From Anniella stebbinsi (lineage: Eukaryota; Chordata; Lepidosauria; Squamata; Anniellidae), in assembly GCA_029215795.1 (NCBI GenBank), contig JARDYH010000005.1:34416001-34480000 (forward strand): DNA of 64,000 nucleotides. Reading direction: 5' to 3'. The notes beneath the pieces were generated by a model. It saw nothing but the letters and a program-made list of their open reading frames with translations. It was not told the DNA's origin and searched no databases. Below are positions 13,167 to 22,922 of this stretch, in pieces. Both the position numbers and the translations under genes were made by a program. The first letter of the stretch is position 1; every line of letters begins with the position of its first letter.

Positions 13167-13640
13167 TTTTTCCACCTCACTATCTGCTGCCTAAGGCAGT
13201 TGCCTCACTCTGCCTAATGGAAGGGCCTGCCCCCTCTTTCCCACCCCCACTTCCTTGTACCGTTTAGCTGAACAGAATGCAGGCCAAGGCTTGACATCAT
13301 CACATTGTGCACTACCTCACATCATTGGTTGTTGGCAGCGGGCTGACACAATGCACAGTGCAATCTCACCACATCATACTTTTCTAAGTACACATAATAA
13401 AGTGGGGAAAGATCTATGGATGCTTCTCATCAGTACATTCTGAGAGAAGTGTGTTTTTGCCTGGGTTGAATGTGCATAATCCTCTCTGGATTCCAGTATC
13501 AAAACTCCATAATGTCTCTTATTTATAAATAAAGCCTCTTGTTTTTACCTATTTCAGCCTGGTTACTGAACTATTCAGAAAAGGGATATTTGTGACAAAT
13601 GTTTTCTTACTCTTTCAGGATTTTGATTTGCAGAAAGCTA

Positions 13641-13999
13641 TTTATTATTATTATTATTATTAATAATTATTATTATTATTTCATCTCTTTCTCGCTTGTG
13701 GTGGTTTTTCTAGACAGACATGACGGGCTTTGCCAAGTCAAGCTGTCTTTTACAGATTCAGGAATTTCCTGACAATTGAGCATGCTTTAAGTATGACTGC
13801 TTTCTGGATGTTGGTGTGGATGTCTTTTGGTAAGCCCAGTTTCTGAAGGTTTTCTGTATAGTTTTTTGATGTGATGCCAGTGACTGAAGTGACTAACTGA
13901 ATAATTGTGACCTTTTCCTGATGCCATAGTTCTTTGACTTCCATGGCCAATGGTGTATATTTGTCTCTCTTTTCGTCTTCCTTTTCAACAACATTTTTG

Positions 14000-14035
<36 letters not shown>

Positions 14036-14036
14036 G
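13641..14036 (-). mobile_element. R4/Dong-like LINE, 5'-truncated copy between (TAA)n tracts
   Basis: The minus strand at 13750-13950 encodes a C-terminal piece nearly the same as the end of the longer copy at 14826-15691 (shared words AMEVKELW, LVTSVT, KLGLPKD). A TAA/TTA tract at 13641-13680 marks the 3' side and another at 14003-14035 marks the truncated 5' side. R4-clade elements such as Dong are known for insertion into TAA repeats, which the flanks match. Confidence 0.7.
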
Positions 14037-14316
14037 ACAGATGGTGTCCTTTTCAGTCCCACATTGTTTTTGGTGGAACAGACTTAGCAGCATGTGCTTT
14101 TTAACTAAAATGCAACCATATGGTGCTGCAAATTTGATCAGAGCAGTAGAGAGGTGAAAGAGTTTAACCTATTCCTGCAGGCCGCTTTTCTGATCAAAAT
14201 AATCCTCCTCAAATAATCCACCCATATCGGAGACCCAGTATCTTTGTTCCCACAGTTGGGAAAGCAGTTGTGGGGAGAGGGAAATTGATTGGGCCAATGT
14301 CCCAGGAGTAAGGGTT

Positions 14317-14636
14317 TAGGGTGACCAGATAAAATCCAGGTCAGGGCTCATGTAACTTTAACAGTTGTAGAGAAAAGGGAATTTCAGCCCATGTCATTTG
14401 TATGCAATTAGTTCCTGGTGAAATTCCCTCTTCATCACAACAGTTAAAGCTGCAGGGGCCCTGCCTTCTTTTGTATATGGTCACTCTAGTATAGTGCATG
14501 CAACTTTAACTGTTGTGATGAATAGGGAATATCACCAGGAACTAATTGCATACAAATGACCCTGGCTGAAATTCCCTTTTCTCTACAACTGTTAAAGTTA
14601 CATGAGCCCTGACCTTGATTTTATCTGGTCACCCTA
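14317..14636 (+). mobile_element. Long-arm palindromic DNA transposon, copy 2
   Basis: Ends are TAGGGTGACCAG and CTGGTCACCCTA, and the arms pair over more than 130 bases. The off-centre spacer contains CTTCTTTTGTATATGGTCAC, which is inverted relative to copy 1 at 10036-10344. No 8-bp duplication is obvious in the flanks here, so the insertion is older or its target site has drifted. Non-coding. Confidence 0.75.
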
Positions 14637-14694
14637 GGTTAACCCCTTCTTCCGGTGCCACTCTTCTGATCTACTTTGCATTTCCCCTCCCTGC

Positions 14695-14825
14695 AGCTGC
14701 ACTGACTGCATTAGCTGCACTGGTTACCGGTGTGTTTCTGAGCCCAGTTCAAAGTGCTGGTTTTGACCTTTAAAGCTCTAAACGGTTTGGGACCAAGTTA
14801 CTTGAAGGACCATCTTCACCCATAT
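14695..14825 (+). mobile_element. L2-like LINE, 5' part of an interrupted copy
   Basis: Conceptual translation reads LHWLPV, FKVLVLTFKALNGLG and YLKDHLHPY, the C-terminal reverse-transcriptase signature of vertebrate L2-like LINEs. It stops at CCCATAT (14819-14825) and resumes at CCATATC (15849-15855). The reading continues there with the usual downstream sequence, so a minus-strand insertion split it. Confidence 0.65.
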
Positions 14826-15691
14826 TATTATTAAATCTCTTTCTCGCTCGTGGCGGTTTTCCTAGATGGATATGATGGACTTTGCCAAGTCATGCTGTCT
14901 TTTATAGATTCAGGAATTTCCTGACAATTGAGCATGTTTTAAGTATGACTGCTTTCTGGATGTTAGTGTGGATGTATTTTGGGAGGCCCAGTTTCTGAAG
15001 GTTTTCTGTATAGTTTTTGATTTGATGCTGGTAACTGATGTGACTAACAGAATTATCGTGATATTTTCCTGTTGCCACAGTTCTTTGACTTCCATGGCCA
15101 GTGGTGTATATTTGTCTTTTTCCTCTTCCTTTTCTAAAACATCTTTGTCATTAGGTGTTGCTATATCAATGCGGTACATGTGTTTTTCTTTTTTGTCTAT
15201 GACTGTTATGTCTGGTCGGTTGCAAAGTATTGTCTTGTTGGTATAAATTGTTCTGTCCCAGTATATTTTATTATGTGCATTTTCCAAGAGTGTTTCGGGT
15301 GAGTATGTATAGTATGGTGTAGGTCGTTTGATGAAGTTGAATTTGATGACCAGTTGGTGAATTATTTTTGCAGCTGTATTGTGTCTGTCCATATAGTCCA
15401 TTCCTGCCAGAATGTTACATCCTCCTGTTACATGGTCTATTGTTTCTTGGAATCGATGGCATTTTCTACATAAGTCTGTTGTTACACTGTTGTCTTTTAT
15501 GATGTATTTTTGGTAGTTCTTGGTTGCTATAACTTGTTCCTGTATGGCTACTAGGAATCCTTCAGTTTCTGGAAATAGCTCCCCCTTCCTGAGCATTCGT
15601 ACGATTGTTCTTTGTTTATTTGTGGGTTCTGTATTATGTTGTAGTGCTTCCCATGGAGTGCTTTTTGTGCCCATTTTTCTTTTTTCTCTGC
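14826..15691 (-). mobile_element. R4/Dong-like LINE with restriction-like endonuclease domain
   Basis: The minus-strand frame from 15674 to 14910 gives 254 uninterrupted residues from the C-terminal half of an R4-clade non-LTR retrotransposon. A C-x2-C-x8-H-x4-C zinc knuckle lies at residues 69, 72, 81 and 86. A PD(x14)D restriction-like endonuclease signature lies near residues 154-170. The reverse-transcriptase core is missing, so this copy is 5'-truncated and dead. Both ends abut TAA/ATT microsatellite, and it sits inside the tail of another minus-strand LINE fragment. Confidence 0.75.
14910..15674 (-). pseudogene. R4/Dong ORF fragment (endonuclease end)
   Basis: This is the coding remnant of the R4-like element. 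In living members it is the C-terminal part of one polyprotein: reverse transcriptase, then CCHC knuckle, then a PD-D/E-x-K-type nuclease that nicks the target for reverse transcription. The methionine start is incidental because upstream domains are lost. Long openness without stops suggests a fairly young insertion. It is not a host gene. Confidence 0.7.
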
Positions 15692-15848
15692 ATTATTATT
15701 ATTATTATTATTTATAACAGTTAATATACCACCCCATAGCCGAAACTTTATGGGCGGTTTACAAAGAACATTGAACATTTAAGAAAACAGATATACAAAA
15801 GTTAAAACCCGTAAAAACATAAAACAGATAATATACAACATTTAAAAA
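15692..15848 (-). repeat. LINE 3' end with (AAT)n tail, minus strand
   Basis: On the minus strand the sequence reads ACCGCCCATAAAGTTTCGGC and then AT-rich sequence ending in AATAATAAT. This is the CR1/L2-like 3' end common in squamates. Its tail is interrupted by the R4 copy. CCATAT at 14820-14825 and 15849-15854 brackets the whole unit as a probable target duplication. Confidence 0.6.
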
Positions 15849-16278
15849 CCATATCAGTCTGCCCACACTTTAAGATCAGAAAGAGAGGCCCTTCTCATTG
15901 CCCACCTGAGAGCCATTAGGTGGGTGAGCACATGGGAGAGGGTCTTCTCTGTAGTGGCCCCACCCCTGTGGAACAAACTCCCATTGGTGGTCGCCATGCA
16001 CCATCCTTGCAGGCTTTTAAGAAGACCTTGAAAACATTTTATTTTACCATAGCCTTCTCATGAAGAGCACTGTTATTATTGTTATTGCCATTGTTGTTCT
16101 TGCTGGTCTTATTGTTTTTAATTGCTATTTTATTGTGATTGTTTTATTGCTTTTAATATTTTAACTTTTTAAATACATAATATTTAATGTTTTAAGTATT
16201 TTATTGTTGTGAGTCACCTTGTGAGAGCTTCTGCCCTAAAAGGCAGCCAAGAAATGTTTTAAATAAAAATAAATAAAT
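15849..16278 (+). mobile_element. L2-like LINE, 3' part of the interrupted copy
   Basis: It continues the split LINE (GAGAGGCCCTTCTCATTGCC and the TGGAACAAACTCCC box) and ends in a long TTTAATTGCT/TTTTATTG stretch and an AATAAAAATAAATAAA tail. It is decayed and non-coding. Confidence 0.6.
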
Positions 16279-16685
16279 CCGTTTTTCTTTTTTAAAGCTA
16301 GACTTCAGTATTAAGTCTAGTTTGGCCTTAGAACCTCACCTTGGAATGACTGAGGCTTAGACGTCCTTAAGTTTAAGTGTGTACTTGTATGAATATAATG
16401 AAAGCAGCACAGAAAGCAGTTGAGAGGCGGCTTAAAATTGGATGCACATTTTGACAATGTGTTTAATGTTTCCATTATAGACATGGGAAATGCAAAAACT
16501 ATGTTGTGCTTTTAATGTTGTTTTTAATATTATATCTAAATATATTTTAATATTGTAAACTGCAGAAGGATTTTAATATATTCAGCTGTATATAAATACC
16601 ACAAATAAATATCAAATGTCACCAGTGAACAACAGCTACCCACCTTGGATTGAGAAATTGGCACATAGGTGCAGAGAGCCAAGGC

Positions 16686-16818
16686 AGGATCTATACTACT
16701 GCTTTAAAACAGTTTATAACAGTAGTGACTACTGTTCTGACCCAGAACACACACCATATACAGTTTTCAAGCCGTTTTCAAAGTGTCATATCTTGCTTGG
16801 TGTAGATCTGGTGCATCC
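16686..16818. repeat. Degenerate relative of the 4109-4206 palindrome
   Basis: The left end GGATCTATACTACTGCTTTA and the right end GTGTAGATCTGG are inverted, and the CTGCTTTAAAAC motif is shared with the better-preserved element at 4109-4206. The core differs. Confidence 0.4.
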
Positions 16819-17574
16819 CACTATTAGGCACACAATTAGGATATACCTACAACCTGTACACATTGCGAAGAACTTTATGTAATCACAACCACAACTGCAA
16901 AGCTCAGCATTGAAGCAATTATGCTGGTTAAAGAGGCAAAGCATTTAGAATCGTGCCCCACGAGCAAAATTTCAAATGCAAACTGTGGAGCGTTTAGCCC
17001 TCCCAGTGTTTATTTATTGTTGGGCTGGATTTTACCTGTTTTCCTTTGCTATATTGAGTGGGCTGTGTTGGTTTTTCTCTTGTTCTTAGCTGCCCGTGAG
17101 AGCATTCGTGCTGCAGGTTGCTGGAGATAAATGTAGCCATCAATGAATAATAACGAAGTAGAGAGAAAGACACAGTCAAGAATCTATAATCGCAAGAATG
17201 CTTCGTGCTCCCATGTGTATATACGTCTGTCTGCATTTATGTACGTATGTTGTGCGTGTGGGGGGGGAGGGGAGTTACTCTGAAACAAAAAGCAGCCTTT
17301 GTGTTGACGCCGTTGTTGTGATGCTCAGGAATAAGTGGGAGTTCTTGGAAATAAGGGACATCTGTCAACTCAACCGCAGATTATACTCCTTAAAATGCAT
17401 GGGGGCGATAGGGGTGGGAGGGATGCCCATTTAATTCACCCTTGCTGCTGTACAGAAGACCACGCCACTTTTTCCACCGTTCCCCAAGGAGGGCGCTCCG
17501 TCCCCCCCACCCCCCATCCCCTTTTGCAAAAGCCCAGCCCAGCCCCTCTCCTTCCTTTCTCGCAGGAGAGGTTG
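16819..17574. other. Intergenic / 5' flank of the Meteorin-like gene
   Basis: GC content rises and CpG appears from about 17450 on, as expected for a promoter-proximal region. No TATA box is evident. The in-frame TAG at 17575-17577 excludes an upstream start in the frame of exon 1. Confidence 0.5.
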
Positions 17575-17622
17575 TAGCATTCGCTCCACACTGGCTCTGG
17601 CAGAGGCTGCAAACGCCACCTT

Positions 17623-17729
17623 ATGTCCCTGGGGCGGGAGATCTGGAGCAGGCGCTCTGTGACCCCTCTGCTGCTCTTGCTGTTGCTGCTGCAGCCATGC
17701 GCCGCGGACTACTGCAGCTGGAAGGGCAG
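17623..17729 (+). CDS. METRNL: Meteorin-like exon 1 (signal peptide, CSWKG)
   Basis: The ATG at 17623 is the first in frame after a TAG at 17575-17577. The exon codes a leucine-rich signal peptide followed by ADYCSWKG, and ends in phase 2 at a GTAAGC donor. The longer plus-strand frame at 17442-17831 is out of frame and not used. Confidence 0.85.
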
Positions 17730-20700
17730 GTAAGCAGGGATGGGGAGTGGGTAGCAAGACGCAGAGGAGAGGAGGCAGGGAGGCATCCAACGGCTAGGAG
17801 AAGCGAGCGGGAATCTTCCTGCTCTTCATGACTTCTGGGCCTCCTGGTGTAATTGGCGCAGCCTTTGCATACGCAAACCAAGCCGGATTGTCCATTTGCT
17901 GGCCTTGCCGCCGAATTCGAATTCTCAGCTGCGGACAACTTAACATGCCAGAAGAAACCTCGATGCCTTCAAACAAGAGACCACGAATATGACAATTTTC
18001 TCCTATGAAGAACAGATCACTCACTATGTGTGATTCCTCCCGAGTTTTATAAATATCCCCAACCTTCGTAGGAGCAATTCGCACCCAGGGCTTACGTTTG
18101 AATTCTCAGCGTTCTACAAATGGCAAAATCCAAATCTGCGTACATGCAAACTGGGGACATTAAATTGCACAATCCTGTACATGTCTATTCAGAAGTAACC
18201 CCCCCTTAAGTTCAGTGGGGCTTACTCTCAGTTAAGTGGCCACAGGACTGTAGCTTTAAAACATTACGGACAGGATCTAGCTAAGGCTACCTAGACACTT
18301 TTAAGTACAGTTACTTTCAGTAGGAGTGAATCTGCCGTTGAAACCAATGCATCTTTGGCTGGATTGTGCTGCAATTATTATTGTTTGCAAATAATTACTA
18401 CTTTTTCAGTTGAATGGAAGGAATCTAAGTTATTTTATATACCTTTAAAGCTATGTTTTAGAGTATCTGGCAAATTTAAGGACATGACCCTGCCAAAAGT
18501 TTTTTGGTTTTTTTTTTAATTCCCATTCCCAAAGGGACAATTTAAAATTGCTTCTCCTATTGAAATTAATGGGATTTTGTTTTAAATCCCTGTATCATTT
18601 CCTCACTTTGTGCAGTAATTAGATGTGTATTATTCTTAAATAATAAATTTATAATTGCATATTAGCTTAGCAGAATCAATATCAATGAGCTGGAAAGGAT
18701 GCAAAGAAAAGGGGACCCAAATACATATGTGGTGGGAATGCAAAAGGGTTAAGAAATTTTGGAAAAAGGTATTTCAAAAAATAGAGGAAGTTACGGATCA
18801 GGAGATAAAAATAAAGCCAGAGCTAGCTCTACTGAATATGTATATTAAAGAAAATAGAGGATTAGAAGATAAAATCTTAATTGGGTTCATGTTGACAGCA
18901 GCAAAACATCTGATAGCATCCAAATGGAAGACAGCTAGGATGTTGACAATTAAAATGTGGGGGGGGGGGGAATTATGGAACATTGCAATAAATGAAAAAT
19001 TGACACAGAAACTCAGAGTTTATGGGGGGGGGGGGGAAGAAAAGAGATACCTTCAGAATGGACTGGAAAGCATATATAAAGTATATGAAAAAAGAACCAA
19101 ATAGGGAAAATGTGGCGGAAGCATATAAAAAGTTATGGGACTTATGAAAATAAAAGAAAGAAAAAAGAAGAGAGAAAGAAGGGGGAAAAAGAAGAGAAGA
19201 AAAACCGTGGGGGGGGAATTATATTCGATATTGGTGGTTATTGTTATGTTTATATGTTGTTGGATAAGAAAATGTAATAAAGAGATATTTACAACAGCTT
19301 AGCAGAATCAAGCACACATGTGGATTCTAAATATTTTATTTTAAAAAATGAAACTTGCACATTTTTTTCTGAGCCCTATGCTGAATGTATTCATTGGCTA
19401 AATAGAAGTGGCCATGTTCAGGTCTGTATTCTGACACATGTAGATGCTGAGGGCACTAGCAATTTGAACTTGCACCCATTAGAAGCGTTGTGATATTTAA
19501 TGTTTGTTTAGAATCCTAGATTTACCTGTAGCTCCTTGCCTACTTTGGATTAAAGACTGAATTTATACATTTCTGTGGCAAACCTGTTATTCCATGCTGG
19601 CTATAGCTTCAAACCAGAGATGCTTGCATACATGAATGAGCACATACATATCAATCAGATGATCAGTGTGTTTGGTTAGCTTTAGGTCCTCCTACTCCTG
19701 AACAGGTGATTGACTGTGCTAACTTTTAATGCACTAGCATTCAGTGCGGCACTAAGAGTTCAAATCCAAGGTACAGGAAGAGCTTGTGCTGTACTTCTTG
19801 ACACATGTGATTCCCAATCCAGCAAGAAGATCCACACATGGAAGCCTGCTTCCTATCACAGACCCTTCTAGCTGGTTGTAGGTGTTCATTCCACAATGCT
19901 GGACCGGGAATAGAACTGAAGCCCTAGGTCGCTCTTTCTCTGACAGCCTTATGTCCCCTTTGATTGTGGTTGTTAATCCCATTGTTTTCTAGTGGTTTGA
20001 GCTGGGAGCCCCACTCCCGTGCAGTGGAACAGGTCCACCTGCGCTGTACCGAGGGCTACCTGGAATGGATGTACCCAGCGCGAGCCCTCCGCGTCATCTT
20101 GGAGCCCAACCTCGCAAGTGCTCGGCACACCACAATCTGCATCAAGCCATCCAGCAACTTTCAAGGTGCCAACATCTACGTGGAGCGTGATGGGCAGCTG
20201 CACCTGTTGGTGAGTGAGGCAGAAGAGCCCCGCCTGCACCACGTATCCTGCTTCAGCACCCCAACCCTTCAGCGGGTGGCCCTCTTCCTGCAGGCCAGTC
20301 CTCAGAGGGACATCAGTCGCAAGACAGCCAGTTTCCAGTATGAGTTGCTTAGCAACCAGAGTGTCACAGGCCCAGACTTCCAGAAAATAGCTCTTGTAGA
20401 AGGTAAGGCTGGGAACAGGAAGTGACTCTTTGTTGGTTTAATGTTGTTTCAATATCTTAGTACTGTTTAATATTTTCATTTTTAATATTGTTTAATGTTT
20501 TGGCCTCCCTTACAGTCAATATCCCAAAACAAAGTTTTGAATGCCATTCTTTTTTAAAAAAAAATATTTTATTGACATTTCAGCATAAAATCAACAACAA
20601 CATAACATCACGGGAACGCAAAAGGCCATTTTTTAAAAATTAAATATCAAAAGTATACATATAATTGACCAATAAAAAATAACAGCAGTTATATCAAAAC

Positions 20701-22881
20701 TAAAAGAATTGAAATACTAGCCAGTCACTCAGTCACATTGAAAGCTCTCTAGAGCAGAACACCTTTTGCTGTTTTCCTCAAAGTCATAAATGAGTATGCT
20801 TGACAGGCCATCTCAAGCAACAAATTCCATAGAACGGGACTAAAAAGGCCCTCTCTCGCTTCCCCACATGTGCCTCTGATGGTGTTGGGATGAAGCGAAG
20901 GACCTCCTCTAAAGGATCTTAAAACACAAGTAGGCTCATGTGGGAGCCTTTTCGATATGCTGGTCCCAGACAAGTAGGCCTTTATAGGTCATAACCAGCA
21001 CTTTGAATTCTGCTCCAAAACAGATGGGTAGCCAGTGAAGCTGTTGAAAGAAGAGAGTCTCATGCTTCCCTATAACCAGTTCTAGTCAGTAGTCTGGCTG
21101 CAGCAATCTGGACCAGCTGAAGTTCCCAAATGATTTTCAAAGGCAGCCTTATGCAGAACTCATTATAGTAGTCCAAACTACTGCATTACTCTTCCTATTA
21201 TTTATATAGATTATTTCAAATGCTCAGGTGTTGCCCTGCTTGAGTCTGGAACACTCTAGAACAAAGGATTATATTGGATGAAGAGAAATAACATACATTT
21301 CCACTTGATGAGAAATCCAAGGGAAGCAGAGAAATATTAAATCCTTCTTGCCACTTGGCAGGCTGTTAAAAACTGGCATACTAGGTGGCTACGGGGGACA
21401 GTTACCAGCCTATGTGATTACTAGTTTGAATACATTATGCAGCCTATTCTCCAGGTCTGTTGTGACGGCCAATGAAAGGATTGGTAAGGGTTTTATATGT
21501 TAAAGATGTTACGGAAATGGTAAGTGTTGTACAAATGGCTCTGCTCTAAGAAGTTTGCCTTCACGTTGAGCTGCATCCAGATTCTGTTGAGGTCTCTGGA
21601 CCAGGCTCATTGTCCTTGACCTATTCAAGAGACCACTAGCAAAGCCCTTTATCTTTCCACTTGGTATTTTTGTTTCCTCCAGCCATGTGCCGCCCTTGTG
21701 ACAACACGGAACTTCTCATGGCTATTTGCAGCAGTGATTTTGGTAAGTACACTTTGCAGAACTTCAGGATACTTGGATATACGAACAGTATGATCCTACA
21801 CATACTTACTCAGAAGTAAGGTCCACTATGTTCAATGGGGCTTACTCCAGGTTGTGTACATAAGATTGTAGCTTAACAGTCCTCTTGCATTCATGCGAAT
21901 TGACTGTTAAGTAGGATAAGTCATTCACATAGCAGAAAACATTGCTTTTGTGCTGCAACATATACCTTTTCTTTGAGCAAGGCAACATGGGATTCAGACG
22001 CAGTCCAGATGCTGAAGACGTGGTGAAGATTCTGTTCCCATGGTTGAGCAGGCAGGTGTGCTCCCTTCACCGTGCGCTAATATAATAATTTGTGACGTAC
22101 TTGCACACATAGAGAACCAAGTAGCACAGTTTCGTTCCTCCTTCAGTGGAGGGATAATTGAACCATTTGGGCTTCTCTTCATATAGGCAGCTTTATGAAG
22201 TGTCCCAATGACATGTTATGTTGAGAGCAGAGTGTGTAATGGAGAAGAACGCACCTGCCCGTTCCAGCAGAGAATAAGATCAGATTCTTTTCACAGACCT
22301 CAACAAGGATACTGCGGTGGTATTACCCATGCATCCCATTTTGTATGCTACCACTACAATGGACATACTAATTTGCATGTTTAATTTGGGGGCATATTTT
22401 TCAATCCATGCAATATTTTTGTTTGTTTTCTGCAAGAGGGGACTGTCGGAACCAGTCATGCAGTGCACCTCAGTCCTGAGAGCATTTTCTGGGACCTAGA
22501 GGGGATGTTGTGGGAAGGAGGGGGACAGGGAAGTCCACATCTGCCAGCACAGTTGATCCAGTTTAAATCTGCATCCAACCCACTTTGAGTTTGGGGGAAA
22601 TAAATCAGTTTGCAGGAGAATAGATTCATGAGTGGTGTGAATGTTTCTCAATCAGACCTTTGCAAGGATATCAGCAGTTTTGGTCCCCCAAGGTGGCTTG
22701 AAATTAAAATACTAAATGAATAAAACTGTAAATATAATAGGGCCTTTCTGTGCCACCACAGAGAAGGTCCTGCTCCTTATGACCACCAGCAATGTTTTTG
22801 ATGACAAAGATATCTGGAGCAGGGAGGGACTTACTTGAAGATGTTAATAGACAGTAGGGAGGGTGATTATAGATTAGCACA

Positions 22882-22922
<41 letters not shown>

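Noticed and set aside
12864..13267. Frames with long Ser-Leu or Arg-Glu runs
   Set aside because: Translations of the (TC)n microsatellite.
17442..17831. A 129-codon frame over the start of the Meteorin-like gene
   Set aside because: Out of frame with the recognisable signal peptide and CSWKG; runs through the exon 1 donor.
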